64,000 bases of DNA from DASRWI01 sp035654655 (GTDB taxonomy: Bacteria; Bacteroidota; Ignavibacteria; Ignavibacteriales; Ignavibacteriaceae): NCBI GenBank assembly GCA_035654655.1, contig DASRWI010000010.1, positions 220,138 through 284,137 of the forward strand, in the 5' to 3' direction. How positions within the stretch are numbered: position 1 is the first letter of the stretch; every line of letters begins with the position of its first letter. Positions 26,836 to 35,754 of the stretch are shown here, in pieces. A program made the translations under genes and the position numbers. The notes under the pieces are model-generated. The model did no database searches. It had not been told where the DNA came from and worked only from the letters and a program-made list of their open reading frames with translations.

Positions 26836-28146
26836 ATGAAGAACAATGCTTATAAATACATACTTGAACCTTTCATAAACTTTACAAGACAAGAATCATT
26901 TAGTGGTATTCTGCTGCTGTTGCTTGCAGCTATTGCAATGTTTTGGGCAAACTCATCCTATGCTGATTCTTATTTTGCATTGTGGTATTCTAAAATTGTA
27001 ATAGGCTTTGGAGAAAATCAATTTTCTCAAAATCTTCATTTCTGGATAAATGACGGTTTGATGGCTATCTTTTTCTTTCTCGTTGGGCTTGAGATTAAAA
27101 GAGAACTTATTGCAGGTGAACTCTCATCATTCAGGTTAGCTGCTCTTCCATTATTCGGAGCTATTGGCGGAATGCTTTTCCCTGCTTTAATATTTACATT
27201 TTTTAACTCTGGTAGTTATAAAATAAATGGATGGGCGATACCAACAGCTACTGACATTGCATTTTCATTGGGTATCTTATCCCTGTTAGGCAATAGAATA
27301 TCTGTAAAACTTAAAGTATTTTTAGTAGCCTTAGCTATTGTTGATGATATGGGTGCTGTTATTATTATAGCAATTTTCTATAGTAAAAATGTGGCTGTAT
27401 ACTGGATAGTAATTAGTGTTCTAATATTTTTAATACAAATAGGAGCAAACTTATTAAGAGTTAGAATTATTTGGATATATGTAGCCCTTGGGATTCTGTT
27501 ATGGATAGCTTTGCTTAATGCAGGTATTCATCCAACTATTGCCGGTGTACTTACTGCTGCTGCTGTTCCTGCTATGACAAAAATAAAAAGATCTGAATTC
27601 CTTGAAGAATGTAGATATCATTTAAATGATTTTGAAGAAGCTTCTAAATTTAAAACACCAATTATTGTTAATAAAGAACAACAGGAAGCATTGATATCTA
27701 TTGAAGAAGCTTGTGAAAAAGTGCAAGCTCCTTTGCTAAGTATCGAGCATAAACTTCATCCTTGGGTAACTTTTTTAATTATGCCAATCTTTGCATTTTC
27801 AAATGCAGGAGTAAAATTAGAAGGTGGGATAGGAAATGCTTTCAATGATTCGATTGTACTTGGGATTATTTTAGGTTTAGTTATTGGTAAACCTTTGGGA
27901 ATAACAATGTTAGCATGGTTCTCTGTTAGATTAAAGATAGCTGACTTACCCGAAGGAGAATCATTCATGAAAATATTAGGAATCGGATTTGTAGCAGGAA
28001 TAGGTTTTACAATGTCATTGTTCATTGCCAATCTCGCCTTTGGAGATGGACATAATCTTGACATATCCAAAATAGGTATATTAACCGGTTCTTTATTATC
28101 AGGAATAATTGGATACTTTTTACTAAAGTCATTTTCTAAAGTTTAA
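26836..28146 (+). CDS. nhaA: Na+/H+ antiporter NhaA
   Basis: The 436-residue inner-membrane antiporter exchanges sodium for protons in pH and salt homeostasis. Family signatures are FWINDGLMAIFFFLVGLEIKRE, GWAIPTATDIAFSLGIL and the ion-binding aspartate pair in LAIVDDMGAVIII (the pair equivalent to D163/D164 in E. coli). A hydrophilic insertion at about 250-305 (RSEFLEECRYHLNDFEEASKF) separates two membrane halves; such an insertion occurs in many non-proteobacterial NhaA proteins. Full length and intact. It is followed by a terminator hairpin shared with a convergent gene. Confidence 0.95.
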   Translation: MKNNAYKYILEPFINFTRQESFSGILLLLLAAIAMFWANSSYADSYFALWYSKIVIGFGENQFSQNLHFWINDGLMAIFFFLVGLEIKRELIAGELSSFRLAALPLFGAIGGMLFPALIFTFFNSGSYKINGWAIPTATDIAFSLGILSLLGNRISVKLKVFLVALAIVDDMGAVIIIAIFYSKNVAVYWIVISVLIFLIQIGANLLRVRIIWIYVALGILLWIALLNAGIHPTIAGVLTAAAVPAMTKIKRSEFLEECRYHLNDFEEASKFKTPIIVNKEQQEALISIEEACEKVQAPLLSIEHKLHPWVTFLIMPIFAFSNAGVKLEGGIGNAFNDSIVLGIILGLVIGKPLGITMLAWFSVRLKIADLPEGESFMKILGIGFVAGIGFTMSLFIANLAFGDGHNLDISKIGILTGSLLSGIIGYFLLKSFSKV

Positions 28147-28149
28147 ATA

Positions 28150-28174
28150 TTAACAAACAAGCTTTGTTTGTTAA
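28150..28174. terminator. Bidirectional terminator between nhaA and slipin gene
   Basis: TTAACAAACAA and TTGTTTGTTAA are perfect 11-bp inverted complements around GCT, filling the 30-base convergent gap. T-rich sequence follows on the plus strand and A/T-rich sequence on the minus strand. It is AT-rich, so its strength as a terminator is moderate. Confidence 0.65.
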
Positions 28175-28176
28175 TT

Positions 28177-28959
28177 TTAGTATTCTTTTATTTTATTTTT
28201 CCCATCCATCATATCAAAAAATGGTTTAAATAAATCAATTGGTACCGGGAATATTGTAGTTGAATTCTTTTCAGCAGCAACTTCAGTAAGTGTTTGTAAA
28301 AATCTTAATTGCAAAGCTATAGGAGAACTGCTAATAATTGTTGCAGCATCAGCTAATCTTTGAGAAGCCTGAAATTCACCTTCGGCATGAATTACCTTTG
28401 CTCTTCTTTCCCTTTCAGCTTCGGCCTGACGTGCAATTGCTCTCTGCATTTCAGTTGGAAGGTCAACATTTTTAACTTCAACAAGAGAAACTTTTATTCC
28501 CCAAGGTGAAGTGTGTTGATCCATTGTTTCCTGAAGTTGTTTATTGATTTTTTCCCTTTCTGAGAGAAGTTCATCCAGTTCAGACTTTCCAAGCATACTT
28601 CTTAATGATGTTTGCGACAATTGTGAAGTTGCAAATAAATAATTTTCAACTTCAACAATTGCCTTTGATGCATCAATAACTCTGAAGTAAATAACTGCAC
28701 TAACTTTGATAGATACATTATCTTTTGTTATTACATCCTGAGAAGGAACCTCCATTGCAACAACTCGAAGAGTAACTCTCACCATTCTATCTACAATCGG
28801 AATAAGAAGAATTATACCAGGACCTTTAGTTTTAATTAATCTTCCTAATCTAAATATAACACCTCTTTCATATTCTCTTAATATCCTGATAGAAGAAGCT
28901 AATATTATAATTAAGAAAAAAACAACTAAAAATAATATGATACTGCTTCCCTGTTCCAT
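28177..28959 (-). CDS. Slipin / stomatin-like SPFH-domain membrane protein
   Basis: The 260-residue protein has one N-terminal membrane anchor (IILFLVVFFLIIILASSI) followed by the motif REYERGVIFRLGRLIKTKGPG, diagnostic of slipins. The SPFH domain (about 30-190) continues with MEVPSQDVITKDNVSIKVSAV and IDASKAIVEVENYLFATSQL. A charged coiled region (RQAEAERERRAKVIHAEGEFQAS) follows. Slipins form membrane microdomain scaffolds and are commonly co-encoded with NfeD proteases. That is the case here: nfeD lies 16 bases upstream on the same strand. Confidence 0.93.
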   Translation of the reverse strand: MEQGSSIILFLVVFFLIIILASSIRILREYERGVIFRLGRLIKTKGPGIILLIPIVDRMVRVTLRVVAMEVPSQDVITKDNVSIKVSAVIYFRVIDASKAIVEVENYLFATSQLSQTSLRSMLGKSELDELLSEREKINKQLQETMDQHTSPWGIKVSLVEVKNVDLPTEMQRAIARQAEAERERRAKVIHAEGEFQASQRLADAATIISSSPIALQLRFLQTLTEVAAEKNSTTIFPVPIDLFKPFFDMMDGKNKIKEY

Positions 28960-28975
28960 TACGTGCTCCTTTCAA

Positions 28976-30283
28976 TTAAATTTTCTTTACTATTAATTTT
29001 AAATTTTTTATTCCCATTACCTTAATATTCATTCCTTCCTTAATATCATCATCATTGCTTTCTGCAGACCATATTTCTCCATGAACAAGTATTTGACCAT
29101 TCAGCTTAATATTAATATCAGATAAGGCTGTACCAACTTCTCCGATCATTCCCTGTTCACCCGTCGTAGGTTTTTTCTTTTGTGCCGCAATACCTTTTCC
29201 AAGAGCAAACAAGAAAAACATAGTTGTCAAAACAGTAGCTGTAATAATGATATTCAATGAAATGCTTACAAACTGAAATGATATTTCATCATCGGAACTA
29301 ATTAGCATCATTGAGCCTAATAGAAAAGATATAACACCGCCAATAGCTAATAGTCCGTGACTAATAACTTTTATTTCTGCAATAAATAAAACAAATGCAA
29401 ATAAAATTAAAACTATTCCAGAATAATTAAGTGGGAATGAACTAAATGAATAAAAAGCTAAAATAATTGATATCAATCCAACCACTCCGGGAAGTATCGA
29501 ACCGGGATTAGCTAATTCAAAAAATAATCCATAAAAACCTATCATCATAAAAATATAAGCTAAATTAGGGTCGCATATTAAGTCAAGAATTTTTTGGAAA
29601 AGGGTCATTTCAATTATATTTATCTTAGCATTTTTAGTATGGATTATTACTTCTCCTTTATCCATTAAGATTTTATAATTGTCAAGCTTAGATAACAAAG
29701 AATCCAAATTCTTTGCAGTAAAATCAACTAACTTTTCCTTTACAGCTTCCGATTCAGTAAAAGATAGACTTTGTATAACAACCTTTTCGGATAAAATAAT
29801 ATTTCTATTTCTTTTTTCAGCTATACTTCTAATCCAGGCAGCAGCATCATTGGTAGATTTTTGCTTATGAATATCTGTACTATCTTTGCCAGAACTTCCT
29901 CCATCATTTAACATTACAGGATGTGCTGCACCTATATTTGTTCCTGGACCCATTACTGCAATATTTGCTGCAATTGTAATAAAAACTCCTGCAGATGCAG
30001 CTTGAGCTCCTGGAGGATATACATATACAATAATGGGAATTTCTGAAGAGAATATTGAAGACACAATATTTCTAGTAGACTTTAACAAACCACCTGGTGT
30101 ATTAAGTTGAATAATTAAACATTCAGCTTTTTGCTGATTTGCATTTTTGATTTTTCCATTTATAAAATCTGCTGACGCAGGATTGATAGTACCATCTATT
30201 TTTAGCACATCAATATGACGACGTTGAACGTTTTGAGATAATAAAACAAGGAGAGAAATTAGAATTATGATGATCGTTTTCAT
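28976..30283 (-). CDS. NfeD-type membrane serine protease (STOPP), long form
   Basis: I chose the ATG at 30283 (MKTIIIILISLLVLLSQ), which gives a clean signal peptide and has AGGTG upstream; a GTG at 30295 adds four residues. The 435-residue product has a ClpP-like protease domain (about 25-220): ALIIQLNTPGG-type strand (CLIIQLNTPGGLL), the serine region PGAQAASAGVFITIA and the lysine region AEKRNRNIILSEKVV. Several membrane helices follow (about 230-365), then an OB-fold NfeD domain (GMIGEVGTALSDI to the end). Such proteases cleave stomatin-like partners, and the slipin gene directly downstream supports this. Possible role in membrane quality control. Confidence 0.92.
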   Translation of the reverse strand: MKTIIIILISLLVLLSQNVQRRHIDVLKIDGTINPASADFINGKIKNANQQKAECLIIQLNTPGGLLKSTRNIVSSIFSSEIPIIVYVYPPGAQAASAGVFITIAANIAVMGPGTNIGAAHPVMLNDGGSSGKDSTDIHKQKSTNDAAAWIRSIAEKRNRNIILSEKVVIQSLSFTESEAVKEKLVDFTAKNLDSLLSKLDNYKILMDKGEVIIHTKNAKINIIEMTLFQKILDLICDPNLAYIFMMIGFYGLFFELANPGSILPGVVGLISIILAFYSFSSFPLNYSGIVLILFAFVLFIAEIKVISHGLLAIGGVISFLLGSMMLISSDDEISFQFVSISLNIIITATVLTTMFFLFALGKGIAAQKKKPTTGEQGMIGEVGTALSDINIKLNGQILVHGEIWSAESNDDDIKEGMNIKVMGIKNLKLIVKKI

Positions 30284-30453
30284 ACTAATCAACACCTAAA
30301 ATCACCACTAACTTAGACAATTATATCAAAAGAAAAAAGCAAATCTTAAACATTTATGAATTATCAATCACTCCATGGCTTTTTTATTTTCTAAATCATA
30401 ACCACTTATTTAATTGTTATTATTTTAATGTTAAATTACTTAGGAGTTGTTTT

Positions 30454-30687
30454 ATGAAAAGAGTTATTGGAATAATTTTATTAATATTGGGATTATTTTT
30501 TGTTTATCAGGGTTATGAAGAAAAACAATCGTTCGGAGCAAAAGCTGAAAGAACAATTGGAAACCTGGTTAATATAGATGAGAAAAAGAATTCCGATGCC
30601 AATATTAAATTGATTGGAGGAGGTATTTCTGCCGTTGCAGGGATTATACTGATAGTTGCTGGTGTGGGTAAGAGAAAAATTGTATAA
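30454..30687 (+). CDS. Small membrane protein, DUF3185-like
   Basis: The 77-residue protein has two membrane helices (VIGIILLILGLFFVYQGY and LIGGGISAVAGIILIVAGV) joined by a polar loop of about 30 residues. This matches the layout of the DUF3185 family, whose function is unknown. ATG 30454 is preceded by AGGAG, supporting a real gene. It is a single-gene unit closed by a strong terminator seven bases after the stop. Confidence 0.7.
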   Translation: MKRVIGIILLILGLFFVYQGYEEKQSFGAKAERTIGNLVNIDEKKNSDANIKLIGGGISAVAGIILIVAGVGKRKIV

Positions 30688-30693
30688 AAAAAA

Positions 30694-30717
30694 GCCTGGA
30701 TTTCTCCAGGCATTTTT
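30694..30717 (+). terminator. Rho-independent terminator
   Basis: GCCTGGA (30694-30700) pairs perfectly with TCCAGGC (30705-30711) around a four-base loop, followed by ATTTTT. A matching A run precedes the stem, so it may work in both directions, but no minus-strand gene ends here. Confidence 0.9.
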
Positions 30718-30801
30718 CTTTTTAATTAACTTGTAACTCAAGTTCTTTTTGATTTATTAAAATAGTTACTTAACAATTCGACTTCTCCAATTTTTAATTA
30801 A

Positions 30802-31347
30802 TTAAGCTGCCTTAACTTCACTTTCAACTTTATTGAACTCAGCCAAGATTTCAATTTTAACTTCATTACTTACGACAACTCCACCAGCTTCTGTGATTGC
30901 ATTCCATTTTAACCCATAGTCAAAACGATTAAGCTTTGTACGGATTTCAAATCCTGCTACATTAATTCCTCCAAAACCGTTAACAACACCATTAAAGATT
31001 ACATCTAGTTTTACTTCTTTGGTCACACCGCGAAGAGTTAAATCACCCACAACTTCTAATTCATAATCTGATTTTGATGAAACTGATTTAGATTCAAAAG
31101 TCATCTTAGGATAATTTTCTGAATCAAAAAAATCTGCTGATTTTAAGTGCTGATCTCTTTGTTCATTCTTTGTATTGATACTTTTTATTTCAGCTTCAAA
31201 TCTTACTTGAGCGTCACTAAAATCATCTTTATCAGATTCAATTTCTGCTTCGAATTTTTCAAAGTGACCTGTTACAGTAGACACTACAAGGTGTTTAATT
31301 TTAAAATTAACTTCTGAATGTGCTGCATCTATTTTCCATGTTGCCAT
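30802..31347 (-). CDS. YceI family protein
   Basis: I chose the ATG at 31347 (MATWKIDAAHSEVNFKIKHL), with AAAGGA upstream; an in-frame ATG at 31386 would add 13 lysine/asparagine-rich residues not seen in the family. The 181-residue product is a YceI-like lipocalin barrel. It has the conserved opening (W-x-ID-x-x-HS), VTGHFEKFEAEI, KSADFFDSENYPKMTFES and LTLRGVTKEVKLD. Known members bind polyisoprenoid lipids, but many have no assigned role. It lacks a signal peptide, so it would be cytoplasmic. The Crp/Fnr-family gene lies 131 bases upstream on the same strand and may control it. Confidence 0.9.
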   Translation of the reverse strand: MATWKIDAAHSEVNFKIKHLVVSTVTGHFEKFEAEIESDKDDFSDAQVRFEAEIKSINTKNEQRDQHLKSADFFDSENYPKMTFESKSVSSKSDYELEVVGDLTLRGVTKEVKLDVIFNGVVNGFGGINVAGFEIRTKLNRFDYGLKWNAITEAGGVVVSNEVKIEILAEFNKVESEVKAA

Positions 31348-31478
31348 GATATTTTCCTTTTTTTTTTTATTTTTTTTATTGTTCAAATTTCATCTTATTA
31401 ACAGTACTAAAATACACTACCGTTAAAGGGGAATCATTCACATATGAAAAGAAAAACCATTAACTTATGTTAATAGAG

Positions 31479-32057
31479 TTATTTTAAGGAGAGTTCTTTA
31501 CGTATTCTGCTTAAGGATTGAGGAGTCAAACCAAGATATGATGCAATTTGATGCTGAGGGATTTTTTCGAACATTTTAGGATAAGTTTTAATGAACTTTA
31601 AATATCTTTCTTCTCCTGAAATACTAAAAGAATCAACTATTCTTTGATGAGTAGCAATATAGTTTCTTTCAATAAGAAGTCTAAAAAACCTTTCCATTTT
31701 TGGAATTTTGCTTAACAATTCTTCCCTGGCATTCTTTTCAAGCAATAATAATTCGGAATCTTCAAGTGCATCAATATTATAAGTAGCAGGTAACCCGGAA
31801 AGATAACTATTCAAGTCAGCTACCCACCAATCAGGTATTCCAAATTGTATGATATGTTCTGTACTCTTGTCATCAATAGTATATATTCTCATATAACCGG
31901 AATTAATAAAACCAATGTACCTACTAACATCTCCTTCCTGGAGGAAGAATTGCTTTTTGCGTACTTTCTTGAGAATAAAAAAATTGGTGCAAATTTCAAA
32001 TTCTTCATTTGAAATATCAATTCTGCTTTTAATATGAGACTTTAATAAAGAAAACAT
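31479..32057 (-). CDS. Crp/Fnr family transcriptional regulator
   Basis: The 192-residue protein has a cyclic-nucleotide-binding-type beta roll (about 25-115: FFLQEGDVSRYIGFINSGYMRIY, EHIIQFGIPDWWVADL). A dimer helix follows, then a C-terminal helix-turn-helix of Bacteroidota type (IPQHQIASYLGLTPQSLSRIRKEL). The cysteines of FNR iron-sulfur sensors and the full cAMP-binding motif are absent, so the ligand is unknown. It is directly upstream of the YceI gene and has no terminator between them; the two may be co-transcribed or one may regulate the other. Confidence 0.9.
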   Translation of the reverse strand: MFSLLKSHIKSRIDISNEEFEICTNFFILKKVRKKQFFLQEGDVSRYIGFINSGYMRIYTIDDKSTEHIIQFGIPDWWVADLNSYLSGLPATYNIDALEDSELLLLEKNAREELLSKIPKMERFFRLLIERNYIATHQRIVDSFSISGEERYLKFIKTYPKMFEKIPQHQIASYLGLTPQSLSRIRKELSLK

Positions 32058-32120
32058 TTCAGCTCTTATTATAAACTATAAACAAAAATAAAACTATTTT
32101 TAATAAGTCAAAATTAAAAT

Positions 32121-32154
32121 AAAAAAGCCACATAGGTAATGGCTTATGTGGCTT
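32121..32154 (-). terminator. Terminator downstream of the 32176-33471 gene
   Basis: On the minus strand AAGCCACATA pairs with TATGTGGCTT as a perfect 10-bp stem (32125-32134 with 32145-32154) around a ten-base loop, followed by a T6 run. It closes the secreted-protein gene whose stop is at 32176. Confidence 0.88.
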
Positions 32155-32175
32155 AAAGAAAGTGGCAGAAAAACA

Positions 32176-33471
32176 TTATTTCATTAAAATCATTTTTTTC
32201 ATCTGAGAAAAACTACCGGCTTCTAATTTATAAAAATATATTCCACTTGGTAATTTAGAAGCATTAAAATAAATTTTATAACTACCTGATTGTTTATAAC
32301 TATTCTCTAAAACTTGAACGGTTTCTCCTAATAAATTATAAACTAATAACTTAACATTATTATTTTCAGGTAAATTATATTCTATTAATGTAGTTGGATT
32401 AAATGGATTGGGATAATTTTGCTCTAATACAAATTGCAAATTATTTTCTAAATCAACAGAAATAGAATTTGAATATGAAAAACTACCATCATGATCTATT
32501 TGTTTAAGTCTGTAGTAATACTTAGCAGCACTTAAATTATTATCATTGTATGTATAATTAGTAGCTCTATTTAAACTACCCTGTCCATTTATAAATATTA
32601 ATTTTGTCCAGTCAAGATTATTTGTAGACCTCTCAACATCAAAACCAAAATTATTTAATTCTGTTGCTGTGGTCCAGTTTAATTCTACATTGTTTTTCTG
32701 AACAAACGAAGTAAATGAAGTTAACTCAACAGGTAATGGAATTTCACTCCAATTATTTGATATCCTAATTCCATCAATAACACCTGTTGGAGTTCCTAAA
32801 CTTTGTTTAATAACAATAGAACCAGGATTTGCTATCACATCAGGAATGTCCTGCCCAAAGAATGGAATAAACGTACCTGGAGTTTCCCCTTCGATAGGAG
32901 TTAATGGCTCATAGTAAACCCATAATCCTAATTGATCATTTAATTCAGTATTAAAGGAATATTTAAGAACGACAATGTATGTCCTTCCAAACTGAAGTCT
33001 TGCGTTTGTAAATGAAATGGTTTCATCAGCTTTTTGTAAACCTATACACCAACCATCAGGCTGCCCATCTATTCTTTTTAACTTTGCAAATATTTTCCCT
33101 GTAATGGCTGAACCATTTGCTGAGCCAATACTAAAAAAATTATCTGGAGTTATTGGAACAGAGGATAATTTAATAAGAAAAGAAATGAATATAGTTTGGT
33201 TCGTATTTATTTGTTCGAAATTTTTATAAATACCACCACTACTAATAGATGAAATATTTAATTGACCACCAATATTTTCGGCAGTATATCCAACCTTTGT
33301 TAGACCAGGAAAACTATATGCAGGAACATCTCCTGTTCCAACCCATTGGCTGCAAACATTAGTTATAGGTCCATTATTTTCCCCGTAATTAAAATCATCA
33401 AAATTAGAAATCTGCCCCAGAACAACAGAAAAAGAAAGCAGAACAAAGAACATTGTTGCTATTTTTTTCAT
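32176..33471 (-). CDS. Secreted protein with FN3-like module and T9SS sorting domain
   Basis: The 431-residue protein starts with a signal peptide (KKIATMFFVLLSFSVVLGQ). The first 240 residues (ISNFDDFNYGENNGPITNVCSQWVG region) look like a lectin-type jelly roll from their aromatic and glycine pattern; I cannot assign a family. Then comes a roughly 95-residue module with PVELTSF, TATELNNFGFDVERS and YYYRLKQIDHDG, found in two other proteins of this window. The end is a T9SS sorting domain (NYPNPFNPTTLIEY to MKKMILMK). It would be exported and attached to or released from the surface. It is separated from the big operon upstream by a terminator and is probably a separate gene. Confidence 0.85.
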   Translation of the reverse strand: MKKIATMFFVLLSFSVVLGQISNFDDFNYGENNGPITNVCSQWVGTGDVPAYSFPGLTKVGYTAENIGGQLNISSISSGGIYKNFEQINTNQTIFISFLIKLSSVPITPDNFFSIGSANGSAITGKIFAKLKRIDGQPDGWCIGLQKADETISFTNARLQFGRTYIVVLKYSFNTELNDQLGLWVYYEPLTPIEGETPGTFIPFFGQDIPDVIANPGSIVIKQSLGTPTGVIDGIRISNNWSEIPLPVELTSFTSFVQKNNVELNWTTATELNNFGFDVERSTNNLDWTKLIFINGQGSLNRATNYTYNDNNLSAAKYYYRLKQIDHDGSFSYSNSISVDLENNLQFVLEQNYPNPFNPTTLIEYNLPENNNVKLLVYNLLGETVQVLENSYKQSGSYKIYFNASKLPSGIYFYKLEAGSFSQMKKMILMK

Positions 33472-33672
33472 ATCGACCCCCGATATTATTATTAAAACAC
33501 TTTATAAATTCCGCGGAACAAAACTTTTTTTGTAATATTATGTTAGAACAACAACCATGCCGCATTACATTTTAATTTTTTTTATCACCATTCTCATAAA
33601 AAACTACTTATACTTTATTCTTATACAAAAAACAATTTGTCTCAACTGTATCTTTTTGATAATTTTCCCTTT

Positions 33673-33707
33673 AAAAAACAAAGAGCTTGAATTTCTCCAA
33701 GCTCTTT
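33673..33707 (-). terminator. Terminator at the end of the large operon
   Basis: AAAGAGCTTG (33680-33689) and CAAGCTCTTT (33698-33707) form a perfect 10-bp stem with an eight-base loop. Read on the minus strand it is followed by a T6 run after one base. It lies 28 bases past the stop of the polyferredoxin gene. Confidence 0.88.
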
Positions 33708-33735
33708 AGTGTACTAATTATTTTATTTTTAGGAA

Positions 33736-35685
33736 CTATTCTTCATCCAAATTTAACTCAGAAAGATTTTTTACTAAGCCATCAGCTTTAATATGGAATG
33801 GGTTCTCCATATCCTTAGTTTGAGTTTCTGAAGTGAAAATTGTTAATGTTGGTTTTATTAAAGCTGCTTTAATTTTACTTTCATTAGTTTTTGAAGGGTC
33901 ATAACAAACAATTCCAGAAGGTTTATCTAAGTATCTTGTTGATAATCTAACTATACCTTCATCTGCTGAAAGATGACTGGACAATGAACCTAAATATCTT
34001 CTAAGTGGGGCTAAACCTGCCTCTGGCATATGAAAAACTAATGCTTTTAATTTTGTTTTATCATATTCCTTATAATCATTGAACATTCTATCGTAAGGAC
34101 GGAATATCAATTTTGTATAATCAGGAATATTAACGAAGCCCATATTCTTACCAGTACCATCAACCTGAAAAGATAGTTCAACTTTTTCAGTTCCTGTTGG
34201 CTTTTTAACAGTAATTTCTTTTTTCTCTATTTGAGCTTTTATTTTTGAAGGGTTTGTCTTAGCAGGATTATAATAAATAGATGTCGTTACAGGTTCACCA
34301 TAATGTGTTTCAAATCCATAAACACCTTCATTTTCACGCAAAGTATAAAATAAATTATTGAAATCATAAAGATCGAATAAACCATAAATTCCGGCTTCCC
34401 ATACAGCAAGTTTTTCTAATTTATCATCTTTCATTTTTCTTACTTCCATTTTAACAGGGGTAAAAAGAGATGATTTTACTTTATTCTTACTAATAACTGA
34501 AGGATCATAATAAACTGTAACCGCATGCGATTTAGCATAAGTATCAAGCCCAACTATACCATCAACATTTTCTAAAGTGCTCTTTAAAGCCATTGAACTG
34601 CCAAAACATTTTATATTTTTTAAACCTGTTTGTGAATATGTTTCAATACCATTAAGTTTATCGTAACCTCCCCATCTTTCTGCAATGGTAGTAAAAACTA
34701 AATTAGATGAGAAACCTAAACCAGCAACTATAAGAACTACTACAGCAACAGGAGCAAGATATCTTAAGCTACTTTTTTTGCTCACAGTTAATGTTTGTTT
34801 TAATGGACAAGAATAAACGCAATCTGTACAGAACGTACAATCTATATGATTTACTTTTTCATATTTTGAAATCTCAATTCCTTGTGGACATTTTTTATCA
34901 CAAAATCCACAGCTTGAACATTTATCGGTATTAACAGTAATTTTAGGTATAGGAGTAAGAAAGGATTTCTTGAATATTATTTCATTCAAAGCTCCACCAA
35001 CAACAAGGGCTCCCATTAACCATAATATACTTATTTCAGCACCTAATAAAACAGCAACGACGTAAATTATAATAAGACCACCAGCAATAGCAACATTTAA
35101 AAAAATATTTGTAAGCGCTCCTAATGGACATAAATATTTGCACCAGAACATTCTGATAAATAATGGAGCAACTACAGCTAATAAAAATGCAGGTATAGCG
35201 AAATAAAGAACAATATCTGTATTGTTGAATAAATTTACTGAAGCAAAGTATGGGTCAAATTCTTTACAGAACAATTCAGAACTTGTCATTGTAAAATATA
35301 AGGTGATAAATAAAAGTGCATACTTTAACAGACGCATAGGTCTATCAATATATTCTTTTAATTCATGTTTCTTAATTTTTAATTTATCCCCAAGTCTTCC
35401 AATCCACTCGGAAACGGTTCCAACCGGACATAAGAAGCCACAGAACAATTTTCCAAAAAGAACTACTCCAACTAACAAAGCAACACCTAATGTTACTTGA
35501 GTTTCGCTCATATTACATGACATAGTTCCAATATTTAGCATACTTCCCAAAGAAGATATTCCTCCCAAAGGACAATAAGCTTCAAAATCTGATACATACG
35601 CTGAATCAAATACAGGTCTAAGTGCAACATAACCTATAAGACCTAATATAATGAACTGAAATGTTAATCTAATTTTATTTTTCAT
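33736..35685 (-). CDS. Polyferredoxin membrane protein with three degenerate HMA-like domains
   Basis: The 649-residue protein has a NapH/NosR/CcoG-like membrane half (1-330) with about six helices, the membrane cysteine motifs CGFLCP (82-86) and CKYLCP (182-186), and two cytoplasmic-type [4Fe-4S] sites (C256, C259, C262, C266 and C283, C286, C289, C293). The C-terminal half (350-615) holds three repeats ending VTVYYDPS, TSIYYNPA and GIVCYDPS plus a K-rich helix. That pattern resembles heavy-metal-associated (HMA) domains but lacks their CxxC metal site (first repeat has CFGSS). The iron-sulfur half could pass electrons across the inner membrane. It is the last gene of the operon that starts with the sigma factor at 51801; function unknown. 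Confidence 0.8.
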   Translation of the reverse strand: MKNKIRLTFQFIILGLIGYVALRPVFDSAYVSDFEAYCPLGGISSLGSMLNIGTMSCNMSETQVTLGVALLVGVVLFGKLFCGFLCPVGTVSEWIGRLGDKLKIKKHELKEYIDRPMRLLKYALLFITLYFTMTSSELFCKEFDPYFASVNLFNNTDIVLYFAIPAFLLAVVAPLFIRMFWCKYLCPLGALTNIFLNVAIAGGLIIIYVVAVLLGAEISILWLMGALVVGGALNEIIFKKSFLTPIPKITVNTDKCSSCGFCDKKCPQGIEISKYEKVNHIDCTFCTDCVYSCPLKQTLTVSKKSSLRYLAPVAVVVLIVAGLGFSSNLVFTTIAERWGGYDKLNGIETYSQTGLKNIKCFGSSMALKSTLENVDGIVGLDTYAKSHAVTVYYDPSVISKNKVKSSLFTPVKMEVRKMKDDKLEKLAVWEAGIYGLFDLYDFNNLFYTLRENEGVYGFETHYGEPVTTSIYYNPAKTNPSKIKAQIEKKEITVKKPTGTEKVELSFQVDGTGKNMGFVNIPDYTKLIFRPYDRMFNDYKEYDKTKLKALVFHMPEAGLAPLRRYLGSLSSHLSADEGIVRLSTRYLDKPSGIVCYDPSKTNESKIKAALIKPTLTIFTSETQTKDMENPFHIKADGLVKNLSELNLDEE

Positions 35686-35715
35686 TACTCAATTGTTTTA
35701 ATGATTTAAATATTC

Positions 35716-35745
35716 CAGATGCTCAGTATTAAAACTGAGCATCTG
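35716..35745 (-). other. Strong intercistronic stem-loop without a T run
   Basis: CAGATGCTCAG and CTGAGCATCTG (35716-35726, 35735-35745) are perfect 11-bp complements around an eight-base loop. It lies nine bases after the stop of the seven-repeat propeller gene. Without a T run on the minus strand it is unlikely to be a simple terminator; RNA stabilisation or partial attenuation is more likely. Confidence 0.6.
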
Positions 35746-35754
35746 AGTTAATTA

